A stretch of DNA of 64,000 nucleotides from assembly GCA_944322565.1 (NCBI GenBank), contig CALUPG010000005.1, positions 62,001-126,000 of the forward strand. Direction: 5' to 3'. This DNA is from an uncultured Bacteroidales bacterium. GTDB taxonomy: Bacteria; Bacteroidota; Bacteroidia; Bacteroidales; UBA932. Below, piece by piece: positions 1 through 9,301 of this stretch (position 1 is its first letter; each line of letters starts with the position of its first letter). The position numbers and the translations under genes were made by a program. The notes beneath the pieces were generated by a model. The model worked only from the letters and a program-made list of their open reading frames with translations, was not told the DNA's origin and searched no databases.

Positions 1-1454
1 AATTCAATTCTCTTCTGGAGCATGAGCTCATTGGTGAAGCTCTCAACCGTAGTGGCCCTTGATGAGCAGTCATACTGCATGTCCCCAGTCATACGCCAGT
101 TGTTCATGAAGTCATTCAGAAGGCGGGCGCCCTCCGAGAGATTGCTGTGGGCAGCAGCCTCGGCCTCAATGAAATACATTTCCTCGACCCTCATCATGCA
201 GTGGTCCGCAGCTCCGCCGGCTATAGGGTCCTGATAGTTTCCTCCTGCAGGACGGAACTTGATGTTGGCGTAGTCTTTCAGGGTCTGCCTGAAATATGTC
301 GTGCCGTCAGGACGGCAGCTCTTGTATTCATAGAATCCTCTGTCAGGGTCAAGCCATGAGTGCTTGCGGAAATCATAGCGGTTGATGCTGTTGTAGAGGT
401 TGCGGTTGATGGCGCGTCCCACATCATTTCCGTATGCACTCCAGGCATTCTCCGTACTCATGTGGGCAGTGAAGCCAAGGAGGTTGGACACGCTTTCCGC
501 AGGAATGGCCAGACCCCAGATCCATGCATTGTTGGAAACGGCGCTGTTGAATCCGTTTGACGGGTCTTCCCACTGGGTCTGCGTCAGAGGAGTACAGCCG
601 CTGGCAGTGATGGCCATGCGCGCATATTCAGCCGCCTTTGCATATGCCTCTGATGCCGCAGATTCATCACCGGCGTCATCACCTGCAGTACCGCGCTCAA
701 GATATACCCGGGCTTTCATGCCATAGACGAATGCCAGTGAAATAGTGTACTTGTCAGTCGCGGAAAAGCCTGTCAGCAGTTCCTCTGCCTGGTTGAGGTC
801 AGGAATTATGATATTGTTGTATATGTCATCAACGCTGGCCCTCGGATTGTTCTTGGCCTGCTCCTCTGTAGTCTCCGGAAGGACGACAGGCACTCCGAGT
901 CCGAGTATGCTCTCAGGAACCCTGTAGGTTGTATTCGGGTCTGTCACGGGCTTGGCCTCATAGAGACGCACAAGGTCAAAGTAGAACATGGCCCTGTAGG
1001 TGTAGGCAAAGCCGAGGTATGACTTCTCGGTGGACGTAAGTTCATCGATGTCACGCCCGCTTATCTGGCGGATGACATCATTTGCCATCTTTATCCATGA
1101 ATAATATGTGTTCCATGTCAATGCGGCCACAGCATATTCGGACCCGAGGGCCGTATTGGTACCGAACTGGGCGAACCAGTCATAGCCGGTGTTGCCGGTA
1201 ACCACGAGGTCTCCGGTCATGGACTCGGTGGCAATGTGTATGGCAGGAAGACCGAAATCCCATGCCTGACCTTGGGAAGCATATCCGGCGGAGCCCACCT
1301 GCACAAGTGCGGCAGGAATACCGCGTACCAGAGTCTCGAGGGACACCTGGGGCTGAGTTGCGACATCAGTCGGAACTGCCTCTTTGATGCAGCCGGCCAG
1401 AACAGACGGCACAGCTGCAAATATGACCAATGCTTTTATTATTGTTTTTCTCAT
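1..1454 (-). CDS. SusD/RagB-family outer-membrane lipoprotein (partial, 3' end outside window)
   Basis: About 484 codons are visible and the frame is still open at the left edge, so the C-terminus is missing. The start at 1454 gives MRKTIIKALVIF followed by a lipobox (VLAGC), as expected for a surface lipoprotein. The body has the helical TPR-like pattern of SusD proteins, with motifs such as SYLGFAYTYRAMFYFDLVRLYE and, near the edge, RVEEMYFIEAEAAAH and LMLQKRIE. SusD proteins cap a SusC porin and capture glycans at the cell surface. The gene begins 19 bases after the SusC stop on the same strand, so the two are almost certainly co-transcribed. Substrate cannot be told because downstream enzymes lie outside the window. 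Confidence 0.95.
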   Translation of the reverse strand, partial: MRKTIIKALVIFAAVPSVLAGCIKEAVPTDVATQPQVSLETLVRGIPAALVQVGSAGYASQGQAWDFGLPAIHIATESMTGDLVVTGNTGYDWFAQFGTNTALGSEYAVAALTWNTYYSWIKMANDVIRQISGRDIDELTSTEKSYLGFAYTYRAMFYFDLVRLYEAKPVTDPNTTYRVPESILGLGVPVVLPETTEEQAKNNPRASVDDIYNNIIIPDLNQAEELLTGFSATDKYTISLAFVYGMKARVYLERGTAGDDAGDESAASEAYAKAAEYARMAITASGCTPLTQTQWEDPSNGFNSAVSNNAWIWGLAIPAESVSNLLGFTAHMSTENAWSAYGNDVGRAINRNLYNSINRYDFRKHSWLDPDRGFYEYKSCRPDGTTYFRQTLKDYANIKFRPAGGNYQDPIAGGAADHCMMRVEEMYFIEAEAAAHSNLSEGARLLNDFMNNWRMTGDMQYDCSSRATTVESFTNELMLQKRIE

Positions 1455-1473
1455 ATCAGATAATCCCCTTTAG

Positions 1474-4400
1474 TTAAAATTGAATATTGAGGCCTCCGGA
1501 AATCGTACGCACCGGAGAATATGTAGCCTGGCTCGTGGCGCCGCTGTATGAATAACGCGGGTCGAAGCCCTTTCTCCTTGACCAGTACCATACATTCTCG
1601 CATGATATGTAGATTCTGAGCCTGTCCACCTTGAATTTCTGGGAAATTCTCGTCGGAAGAGTATATCCGAAGTTGATGTTCTGGAGATTGAGGTAGCTGG
1701 CATCAGTCAGGAATCTGTCTGAGGTATTGTTATAGTCCTTGTCCTCATACTGCAGACGAGGGATGTTGCTGTCCGGATTCTCAGGAGTCCATGCCTTGAG
1801 AATGTCCTTGTGCCAGTTCATGCCCGTAGAACGGTTGGCAGGAGAATACATCGCGGCAGCGTATCCGGAATCGTATGCAAGTCCGCCTATCTGATAGGTG
1901 AAGTTGATGCCGAAGTCAAAGCCGTAGAAAGTGAGTGTAGTGCCGAATCCTCCGTAGACATCCGGAATAGGGTCTCCGCAGAGATAGTCAGTCGCACTCG
2001 TATACTCTGTGGTGGTGACGCGCCGTCCGGTCGGATTGCCGGCATCGTCAACCTCATCCATATACCAAAGAGCTTCACCCTTGTCGGATACTCCTGCGAA
2101 TTTCTTCATATAGAAGGTATAGATCGGAAGGCCTTCACCGAAGAAGGTTGTTCCGCTCACATATCCCTCATAGCCTTCAACCACCCTGTTGCGGCGCTCC
2201 TGCGGCAGCATGGTAATCTTGTTCTTGAGGTGAGTGAGATTCACGTTGATGTCCCACTGAACATTGCGGCTCTTGACCGGAGTGAAGTTCAGTTCCAGTT
2301 CTATACCGCTGTTGCGCATGTCACCCACATTGGCATAGTACGAAGAGTATCCCATTGAAGGAGCCACAGGGAACGAGAAGAGCATGTCCGTGGTCGTACG
2401 GAGGAAGTATTCGAAGCCTCCGGAGATGGTGCCGGACAGGAAGCTGAACTCGACTCCTGCATTGAAGTTGGTGTTGGTCTCCCAAGTGATGTTCTCATTT
2501 CCCTTGTTGGCGAATACAGTGGACACCTCTCCGTTGGCATTGGTGATGGTATAGGTGTCGACATAGCGGAAGTCGCCGATGTTGTCGTTACCCTGGGATC
2601 CGATTGATGCCTTGATCCTGAGGTTGTCGAGCCAGTCACGGGTCTTGAGCATGAAAGGTTCCCTTGAGACGCTCCATGCTGCTCCGACAGACCAGAAGTC
2701 ACCCCATCTGTGGTCAGGGTGGAACCTTGACGAAGCATCGCGGCGATATGACGCCGACAGATAGTATTTGCTTGCGAAGTCATACATCACACGGCCGAAA
2801 TATCCTTCGTTGTTGTATCCTATCTTGTAGGAATTGGCCGACTGGCGGTCGGTGATGGCTCCTGCAAGCTCGTCGTTTGACTGTGTCAGCATATTGCTGC
2901 GGGCAGCCCCGAGAGTGTAGGAAGTCTGGTTGTAGTTCTCATGGCCTATCATCACATTGATGTTGTGCTGGCCGATGAGCTTCGTCCAGTTGAGAATCTG
3001 CTGCATGTTGAACTCGAACAGACGGCCGTGGCTCTTGGTCACGATACCCTTTTCCGAGGCGAACTGTCCGAAATACGGGTTTGTGACCGAAGTTGCCCTT
3101 GACTCGTCGAGGGCAACGCCGGCATTGAATGTGAACTTGAAGTCCTTGAGGAAGGAAATGTCAAAATATGCCGTTCCGTTGAGGGCATTGCCTTCAGAAT
3201 AATTCTTGTTGAGACGGGTGTCGGAAAGGGCGTTTCCATTAGGGAAAAGGGAACGCTCCATGCCGGCATTCTCTCCGTTTCCGTAGTCATACCTCATGAT
3301 GCCGTCCTCGGTGTACATGATGTTTCCGTTCCCGTCGCGGATATACAGAGGGTAGATAGGCCCCATGGTGGTGGTATAGGCGAAGACATTGCCTGAGCTT
3401 CCGCTCGCACCCGAGTCATCGATCTGGTTGTATGTGAAGTGCGAATAATTGACATTGGCACCCATCTTGAACCAGTCCGTCAGCTCGGAGTCGACCCTGA
3501 GTCGGGCGGTGTAGCGCTCCATGTCTGAATTATACGCGATACCTTCGTTGTTAAGGTAACCGAATGAGGCATACAGGGATGTCTTCTCCCCGGAAGTTGC
3601 CACACTCGCATTGTACTCCTGACGCAGTGATGTGCGGAAAGCGGCGTCGGTCCAGTTGTCCGGAATAAGATAATATTCCTGGCCCTGGTATACCATCTTC
3701 CTTCCGAGTGTAGCGGCAGGATTGATTTTTCCATTGATGCCGATGAATTCCTGACCTGCAGGCACGGTATATACCATGTAGCCGAGACCGCCGTTGTTTG
3801 CGGAGCCGATGAGGTTGGCATTGGCCTGTGCATGCGCTTCGCTGGCATTCATGCCGCTGTCGAGATAATAGTTCCTCAGGGCATTGTAATGCGTCTCATA
3901 GAAAACTGCCGGATCATCGATGTAGTCATAGTCCTGCACTGCCCGGGAGTTCACACCCCACTTGGCGTCCACATTGAACACAGGCTTGCGGTCACGGGCT
4001 CTCTTGGTGGTAATCATCACGACTCCATTGGCACCTCGGGCTCCGTAGAGAGCATTGGAAGCCGCGTCCTTGAGGACTGTCATGGACTCGACATCGCTCG
4101 GGTTGAGGTTGTTGAGGTCTCCGGAATAAGGCATTCCGTCCACAATCCACAGAGGGCTGTTCCCCGCATTGAGGGAGCTGAAGCCCCTGATACGGATTTC
4201 AGGATTCGTACCCGGCTGTCCGGAAGTGTTGGACAGCTGCACACCGGCCACCTTTCCGGCCAGTGACTGCGCTATGTTTGACTGCTGGCTCTTCGTGATG
4301 TCCTCGGACTTGACCGTAGTTGCCGAGCCGGTGAAGGCCTCTTTCTTGGTGGTACCGAACGCGACGACAATCACATCGTCGAGAGTCTCGGAATCCATCT

Positions 4401-4683
4401 TCAGGACCACATCAATGACAGCGCGTCCGCCTACCGGAATCTGCTGCCCGGCAAATCCGATGAATGAATAGGACAGCACGGCGTCAGCAGGAGCCTCAAT
4501 GCTGTATTTTCCGTTCTCATCGGTCATCGCGCCGACAGTGGAGCCTTCCACCATCACGGTTGCCCCCCATATCGGCTCTCCCGCATCGTCCTTGATCGTA
4601 CCGGTCACCGTATGCTGCTGGGCAAAGGCGACCGGAGCAAGTCCGAAGATGAAAATCATCAGTACAAAAAATCTTTTTATCAT
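1474..4683 (-). CDS. SusC/RagA-family TonB-linked outer-membrane transporter
   Basis: 1069 residues. A signal peptide (about 1-21, cleavage after VAFA) is followed by a CarboxypepD_reg-like domain (about 22-110; GTIKDDAGEPIWGATVMVEG), a TonB plug (about 110-225, with the SusC signatures GKVAGVQL, IRIRGFSSLN, PLWIVDGMP, VLKDAASNALYGARGANG) and a long beta-barrel ending in aromatic/Phe (SGGLNIQF). SusC proteins form the TonB-energised channel that imports oligosaccharides bound by SusD. It lies directly before susD and after two surface lipoproteins, an unusual order since accessory lipoproteins usually follow susD. A 138-base gap to the upstream gene contains a strong inverted repeat at 4767-4794. 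Confidence 0.97.
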   Translation of the reverse strand: MIKRFFVLMIFIFGLAPVAFAQQHTVTGTIKDDAGEPIWGATVMVEGSTVGAMTDENGKYSIEAPADAVLSYSFIGFAGQQIPVGGRAVIDVVLKMDSETLDDVIVVAFGTTKKEAFTGSATTVKSEDITKSQQSNIAQSLAGKVAGVQLSNTSGQPGTNPEIRIRGFSSLNAGNSPLWIVDGMPYSGDLNNLNPSDVESMTVLKDAASNALYGARGANGVVMITTKRARDRKPVFNVDAKWGVNSRAVQDYDYIDDPAVFYETHYNALRNYYLDSGMNASEAHAQANANLIGSANNGGLGYMVYTVPAGQEFIGINGKINPAATLGRKMVYQGQEYYLIPDNWTDAAFRTSLRQEYNASVATSGEKTSLYASFGYLNNEGIAYNSDMERYTARLRVDSELTDWFKMGANVNYSHFTYNQIDDSGASGSSGNVFAYTTTMGPIYPLYIRDGNGNIMYTEDGIMRYDYGNGENAGMERSLFPNGNALSDTRLNKNYSEGNALNGTAYFDISFLKDFKFTFNAGVALDESRATSVTNPYFGQFASEKGIVTKSHGRLFEFNMQQILNWTKLIGQHNINVMIGHENYNQTSYTLGAARSNMLTQSNDELAGAITDRQSANSYKIGYNNEGYFGRVMYDFASKYYLSASYRRDASSRFHPDHRWGDFWSVGAAWSVSREPFMLKTRDWLDNLRIKASIGSQGNDNIGDFRYVDTYTITNANGEVSTVFANKGNENITWETNTNFNAGVEFSFLSGTISGGFEYFLRTTTDMLFSFPVAPSMGYSSYYANVGDMRNSGIELELNFTPVKSRNVQWDINVNLTHLKNKITMLPQERRNRVVEGYEGYVSGTTFFGEGLPIYTFYMKKFAGVSDKGEALWYMDEVDDAGNPTGRRVTTTEYTSATDYLCGDPIPDVYGGFGTTLTFYGFDFGINFTYQIGGLAYDSGYAAAMYSPANRSTGMNWHKDILKAWTPENPDSNIPRLQYEDKDYNNTSDRFLTDASYLNLQNINFGYTLPTRISQKFKVDRLRIYISCENVWYWSRRKGFDPRYSYSGATSQATYSPVRTISGGLNIQF

Positions 4684-4766
4684 AATCCAATATTATATTT
4701 CCGAAAAGAATTTCCCCCTCGCACCGCGACTTCAAAATCCCGCATCATGCATCAGGGCATATATAA

Positions 4767-4794
4767 GGGCGGTCCGGTTCGGGCCGGATCGCCC
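4767..4794. repeat. GC-rich inverted repeat between lipoprotein gene and susC
   Basis: Two 11-base arms (GGGCGGTCCGG and CCGGATCGCCC) surround a 6-base loop. They pair fully on the plus strand with one G-U wobble; on the transcribed minus strand the same position is an A-C mismatch. No run of T follows on the minus strand, so it is not a textbook terminator. It could be a transcript-processing or stability hairpin that sets SusC levels relative to the upstream lipoproteins. Confidence 0.5.
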
Positions 4795-4821
4795 GTGAGT
4801 CAAACTATGTATGCTGCACCA

Positions 4822-6711
4822 TCAATATTCAGAGTCCGGCATGTCGTTCCTGGATGTGCCGCTGTACTTGGTGGCAGGACCTTCCCAGTTGATTGTCAGA
4901 TAATTGCCATAGCCTTGTCCGTACGATTTGTTGGATATGTAGTCAGTCATCGAGAACGATACTTTCCATACCTTGGTGCCCTCATCATGGGAAACCGTCA
5001 CCTTGGCATCATCCGGACATGACCATGTCGTCGAGCCGAACATGGTATAGTTATCAGAATATGTTGTAGTGTACAAGTTTGAATTCTGATACCTGAATTC
5101 AAAACAGATACCTGCCGTAGCCAGTTCTATCTCCTCACCGGTAACAGCCTCCACCGGAATCATGAGCTTCGGAGTGAACAGCATATTGTCGACGGCGTTG
5201 TCCGAATCCGCAGAACAGAAATAGAACACATACGCATCAAAGGTAGCACCGCCGTATGCAGGGTCGCCGCCGCGCACCCTATAGTCATTTTCCCTGCGGA
5301 GCTCCACTCTTTCCAGAATCTTGCTCAGAAGCACTGCTCCGGAAGCGTCAGTAATCTCTATCTTGTATCCGACAGGCTCTACAGGGGTAAGGTCAGGGAA
5401 TTCAGTCACATCAGTGACATCCCCGTACCAGGTCCCTTCAAAGAAAGGTCCGTCAGCCAACTTGATGGAGAATGTCATGTAAAGCGCATTTTCCGCTGTC
5501 TTTCTGACATAGACGGAGCATGATTCAGCTTCATCCTCCACTACCCGGGAAGCGTAGTCAAGATAATAATCATAGGCAAATCCCGTGATGCCATTGTAGT
5601 CAAGCTCCCTTCCCTCTTCCGTGACGAACATCGACGGAATCCTGAGGTCAAGGACATATTTGCCGCCCATCAGGTCCTCTGGTGAGGAAGGATTGGAGGC
5701 ATCGCCGAGAACGAGGCGTACATTGGAGCCGTCAATATGACGGAATACTGCAGTCAGAGCTGCGTCAATTACAGTCGTGCCGTCTGCGCCTGTCACCTTG
5801 AGATGGCTCTCAGGGGCATCATCCGCAGAAGTGAAGGCGCCGGCATATTCCGCGCGGAGTCTGTCGGCTCCGTCTGTGGCATCAATGGACAGGGTAACAT
5901 TTGTTCCTTCTACAGTGAGGGAGAGCGTGCCGACTGTAGTCGCAGTGTTGGCGAAGTCACCGCAAGTGAGTGACAGAGCCTCGGTGTCGCTCATGTCTGC
6001 CTTCAGGCTTGCAGGAGCGCCCTTCACCGTGAACTCGATGGCTGCGCCCTCTTCAGAGGAAGGGCCGCCGGCCTGTGTATAGAATTTCCATACTGTGACA
6101 TTGGTACCCACAGAATACTGTGCCACCGCACTCTGGAGATCGGATATCGTGCCGTTGAGGTCAAACTGATTGTCAAGAGGCTCTTCCTCCGTCCCGACCT
6201 TGACACAGGTATTGTCATACTCTGCGGCAAGGGTCTTTCCCGAAGACATCTCCGCATCAAGAGAGAGGGTCACATGGTCATCCGAAGCCAGATTTACGGA
6301 AAGCTCGCACCTCCGGACATCTACCATGGTCTGAGGCATGATATGGATATCCTCATACAGAAGGTCAACAAGTTCCGATTCGACGGCTACAGTTCCTTCA
6401 GCTTTGGAGACCGCTATGCGGAGAACGCCTTCAGCGGCTTCCATGGCCTCCACCGTGGTGATGTTCTCTTCCGGAGAGAACCAGAAAGTATATGTATTGT
6501 CTTCGCCCTGCTGCCAGATGACGGACTTGATGTCAACTGCATCTTCGCCGTCATACATGAGCTGGTCCACAAGAGTCACCGGATCAGGGCCCGGACCGGG
6601 ATCAGGGCCGGGTGTCGGTTCAGTGGCAGGCTTGTCGCATGCCCAGAGGCCGCAGGCTGCTACAGCCATAGCGGCGAGGAATCTCATTCCTGAATGGCAA
6701 AATCTTTTCAT
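4822..6711 (-). CDS. Large surface lipoprotein related to its upstream neighbour, function unknown
   Basis: 629 residues. The N-terminus carries a hydrophobic segment with candidate lipidation at Cys25 (LWAC) or Cys20, then a Pro/Gly/Asp linker (PTPGPDPGPGPDP, about 33-44) typical of surface-exposed lipoproteins. Residues about 70-173 share clear blocks with the upstream gene: FWFSPEE versus FYISPTA, LSVNL, then SLD, SG, TL, AEYD and CVK in order. The last 60 residues (AKVTVSHDEG, then INWEGPATKYSGTS) match a module present at least twice in that protein. No enzyme motif is visible. Its place before susC suggests a glycan-binding or accessory role, which is inference. Nineteen bases separate it from the upstream gene. 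Confidence 0.85.
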   Translation of the reverse strand: MKRFCHSGMRFLAAMAVAACGLWACDKPATEPTPGPDPGPGPDPVTLVDQLMYDGEDAVDIKSVIWQQGEDNTYTFWFSPEENITTVEAMEAAEGVLRIAVSKAEGTVAVESELVDLLYEDIHIMPQTMVDVRRCELSVNLASDDHVTLSLDAEMSSGKTLAAEYDNTCVKVGTEEEPLDNQFDLNGTISDLQSAVAQYSVGTNVTVWKFYTQAGGPSSEEGAAIEFTVKGAPASLKADMSDTEALSLTCGDFANTATTVGTLSLTVEGTNVTLSIDATDGADRLRAEYAGAFTSADDAPESHLKVTGADGTTVIDAALTAVFRHIDGSNVRLVLGDASNPSSPEDLMGGKYVLDLRIPSMFVTEEGRELDYNGITGFAYDYYLDYASRVVEDEAESCSVYVRKTAENALYMTFSIKLADGPFFEGTWYGDVTDVTEFPDLTPVEPVGYKIEITDASGAVLLSKILERVELRRENDYRVRGGDPAYGGATFDAYVFYFCSADSDNAVDNMLFTPKLMIPVEAVTGEEIELATAGICFEFRYQNSNLYTTTYSDNYTMFGSTTWSCPDDAKVTVSHDEGTKVWKVSFSMTDYISNKSYGQGYGNYLTINWEGPATKYSGTSRNDMPDSEY

Positions 6712-6730
6712 AAATATCGGATATTAGTTT

Positions 6731-8941
6731 TTAGTTGAATTTCTGTTTTACAGGAGCCTTCTCCGTCATGAGATAGTATGGGGCAAGTTCCCTGAGGGAC
6801 GGCCTGACTTTTCCTGAAGACTGTGCCGAGGCTGTCTCTTCGGCGCAAGGTACAGGATTGGTCGAGCCGGAGTAATATACGGGACCTTCCCATGTTCCGG
6901 TGATATTGTGTTCCCTGGTACAGAAGAAGTTGAAGTCAAACTTGTACCAGCCCTCGCCCTTGTCTGATTCGGACACAGTCACACTGCCGCTCTTGACTGC
7001 GGCGAATTGATCCAGAGTAGCGACTCCAAGCGGCTGATCCGGAAGCACCTCACCAGGCTGCTGGATACCGTCTCCGTTTTTGTCGACCCATTTGCTGCCG
7101 TAGATTTCCCTTAATCCAAGATAGCGGGTTCCCATCATCCCGGTGGCGGACGAATATCCGGTGACACTGACAAACGGCTCGAAATACCCGTTGTAACGCT
7201 GCGGGCAGACAGTATAGATTCCAGGCACGATGCGGTCCGACATGCCGTCCGTCACAAGCAGTTCAAGGCATATGGCATCACCGCTGTAAGAATATGTGAT
7301 ATTGCCATCCTCATCGACAGAAACAGGCCGTCTGGTGGCATTTCCTATGTCAATGAACTGCAGGCCGCTGTTGAACTGGGCAACATCTATATATCCGAGA
7401 GCCGGCACATAAATCTGTGTCTGCGGCGAAAGATATGCACATGCGATGTCGTCAAGCTCTACCTCTATATCCTGCTCAAGAGAGGATGTGCCGTCATCGG
7501 TAGACGGGTCGTCGGATTCGTCATAGACCTCCACCGGTCCCTCGAATTCGCAGGACATGGTATAGCCGTCGAATGACTGAATCTCGAATTCAATCCTGAA
7601 TCCAGGACCCTCCGGAGTGGAGATGGACTCTATGCTGACATTTCCCGCAGAGCCGTACATGTATTTTCCGTCTTCGGACCCGTCATTGTACAGGACGAAT
7701 GTACCGTAAGGGAAAATCATTCCCATGTAGTTCAGTTCCTGAGCCGGCATCCATGTGCCGATGCTGAAGTCTGAGCCTGCAACATATTCACCAGGAATGA
7801 TGTCAGCACTGGCGGAGTCGCCGAACAGCTTGTTGAACACGACAACAGTGGCCGTATAGCCGTTCCTGTCATTGGCGGCATTCTCATCGTAGATGTTTAT
7901 CTGCATCATGCCGGTGCCGGAGCCCATGAGGTTTCCGTTGTAGAGGCCTTCGGCATACACACCCTTGACATGCACATCCTCGCCTATCTGAGGGAGGGAC
8001 GGGTTGAACAGGCCGTTGGTCAGCTGCAGTGTGCTGCGGAATGCGAATGTCCGTTCCGCCCCGTTCTCATAGAATGTTCCTGATATTGTCGTGACACCAG
8101 TCTCATCGGTCTCGACTGAAAGAGGACCGGCAAGAAGGAGCTGAGTCCTGTTGCCATCGCTGTCAAAGTGGAATGCGACGCTGTAATTGACAGTATAGGT
8201 ATGGTCGCCATATCCGTTGCTCGCCGAATATACGCCGTCCGGAAGAGTCTTCCAGTTTCCGTCCTCAAGGTCCGAGAACATGTCCAGAATCAGCACATAT
8301 CCCTCCTCCTTGAGCTCATAGTCAGGAGAACCGGAGCTCATGTCGGCAGTATATTCCGCGTCCGTGAGAGTGAAGTAATAGTTGTGGGTCGTCGTCCCGG
8401 CAGAAGCCTGGCCGAAATAATAGGCATATATCGCCTTGTCCATCACCACATCATAGCCGGACGGGTCTGCGGGATATTTGACGCAGAAGCCGTCATATTC
8501 AGCCTTGAGAGTCTGTCCGGAAGTCATTCTGACATCAAGACTCAGGCGCAGGGTCCTGGATGAAGTCAGATTGACGGACAGTGATGCCGACGAGACTTCC
8601 GATGATGATGAAGAAGATACATGGACATCCTTGTACTCCACTTCATTTTCTCCGGAATACAGGTCGACGGCTCCGGACGGATCCTGGACCGTAATCTTTA
8701 TATAGTCATCGGCAAGCTGAGCAGTCTCCGTGTCAAGAAGACCGGCAGTAGGAGAGATATAGAAGACATGGCAGCCCTCTTTCTCCTCCGCAGTATAGAC
8801 AATTGACTCAATGGGACTGATGCTCCCCCCGTAGGAGAAGGCGTTCTTCAGCTGCTGCGGAGCCGGTGAAGCTTCGCGCTGGCATGACACCATAAGAAAT
8901 GCGATGCCGGAAACCAGCCAAAAGAAATGGAATTTCCTCAT
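6731..8941 (-). CDS. Large surface lipoprotein with repeated modules, first gene of the SusCD locus
   Basis: 736 residues from the ATG at 8941; this start is preferred over one 13 codons upstream because it gives a clean lipoprotein signal (MRKFHFFWLVSGIAFLMVSC, lipid Cys20). An N-terminal block (about 123-155) matches the next gene. At least two copies of a module are visible: one ends at EFEGPVEVY (about 465-473) after GNVSIESI, the other at TWEGPVYYSG (about 683-692) after GSVTVSES; both have an IPGxY/VPGIY strand earlier. A Ser/Asp-rich stretch follows the first. A segment near residue 610 (DKNGDGIQQPGE) resembles a calcium-binding loop. No catalytic motif is recognised; a surface glycan-binding role is inferred from position. 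Confidence 0.85.
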   Translation of the reverse strand: MRKFHFFWLVSGIAFLMVSCQREASPAPQQLKNAFSYGGSISPIESIVYTAEEKEGCHVFYISPTAGLLDTETAQLADDYIKITVQDPSGAVDLYSGENEVEYKDVHVSSSSSSEVSSASLSVNLTSSRTLRLSLDVRMTSGQTLKAEYDGFCVKYPADPSGYDVVMDKAIYAYYFGQASAGTTTHNYYFTLTDAEYTADMSSGSPDYELKEEGYVLILDMFSDLEDGNWKTLPDGVYSASNGYGDHTYTVNYSVAFHFDSDGNRTQLLLAGPLSVETDETGVTTISGTFYENGAERTFAFRSTLQLTNGLFNPSLPQIGEDVHVKGVYAEGLYNGNLMGSGTGMMQINIYDENAANDRNGYTATVVVFNKLFGDSASADIIPGEYVAGSDFSIGTWMPAQELNYMGMIFPYGTFVLYNDGSEDGKYMYGSAGNVSIESISTPEGPGFRIEFEIQSFDGYTMSCEFEGPVEVYDESDDPSTDDGTSSLEQDIEVELDDIACAYLSPQTQIYVPALGYIDVAQFNSGLQFIDIGNATRRPVSVDEDGNITYSYSGDAICLELLVTDGMSDRIVPGIYTVCPQRYNGYFEPFVSVTGYSSATGMMGTRYLGLREIYGSKWVDKNGDGIQQPGEVLPDQPLGVATLDQFAAVKSGSVTVSESDKGEGWYKFDFNFFCTREHNITGTWEGPVYYSGSTNPVPCAEETASAQSSGKVRPSLRELAPYYLMTEKAPVKQKFN

Positions 8942-9011
8942 AGACAAAATAATTAAACATAAACTATGGATGACCGTCACGGTTTTCCGTTATATAGTCA
9001 ATTTTCCGGTA

Positions 9012-9019
9012 AAAATATA
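9012..9019 (-). promoter_or_regulatory. Possible -7 element for the lipoprotein-susCD locus
   Basis: TATATTTT on the minus strand matches TAnnTTTG at seven of eight positions, about 70 bases before the first lipoprotein gene. A TTGC lies 17 bases further upstream, a weak -33 match with a short spacer. No regulator gene (HTCS, ECF sigma/anti-sigma, SusR-like) is seen nearby. Confidence 0.3.
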
Positions 9020-9076
9020 CATCAGACTCGTAATTTGCAATAGCCTGCAGCGTAAATCTCTGCAATTGCCGGAGCA

Positions 9077-9107
9077 TAAAAAAGACCTGTCTTAATCGGC
9101 AGGTCTT
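9077..9107 (-). terminator. Rho-independent terminator after tRNA-His
   Basis: On the minus strand an 8-base stem (AAGACCTG / CAGGTCTT) with a 10-base loop is followed directly by a run of T. It lies 17 bases past the 3' end of tRNA-His and upstream of the lipoprotein-susCD locus, so it separates the two transcripts. Confidence 0.8.
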
Positions 9108-9123
9108 AGTGCTTGAATCTGAG

Positions 9124-9198
9124 GGTGCCAGGTGGGGCTCGAACCCACGACCTTCGGAACCACAATCCGACATTCTAACCAACTGAACTATTGGCACC
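9124..9198 (-). tRNA. tRNA-His (GTG anticodon)
   Basis: The minus strand folds into a full cloverleaf: D arm GTTC/GAAT, anticodon stem TCGGA/TCCGA around the loop TTGTGGT (anticodon GTG), and T arm GTGGG/CCCAC with TTCGAGC. An extra 5' G pairs with C73, the G-1 identity element of tRNA-His. With standard numbering fixed by T8, A14 and G15, acceptor position 7-66 is an A-C mismatch. CCA is not encoded. It has a perfect promoter upstream and a terminator downstream, so it is a single-gene transcript. Confidence 0.96.
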
Positions 9199-9215
9199 AT
9201 ATTCTTTGAGGATTG

Positions 9216-9246
9216 CAAATGTAGAAAAGATTTTCTTTTTTGCAAA
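9216..9246 (-). promoter_or_regulatory. Promoter of tRNA-His
   Basis: On the minus strand TTTG (9243-9246) is followed after exactly 19 bases by TACATTTG (9216-9223), a full match to the Bacteroidota housekeeping promoter (TTTG, about 19-21 bases, TAnnTTTG). The tRNA starts 17 bases further downstream. Confidence 0.85.
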
Positions 9247-9301
9247 AATTATTTTGGTGTTTCCGTGCAATTTTTAATGCCGACACCCGTCCGGGAAATG
9301 A

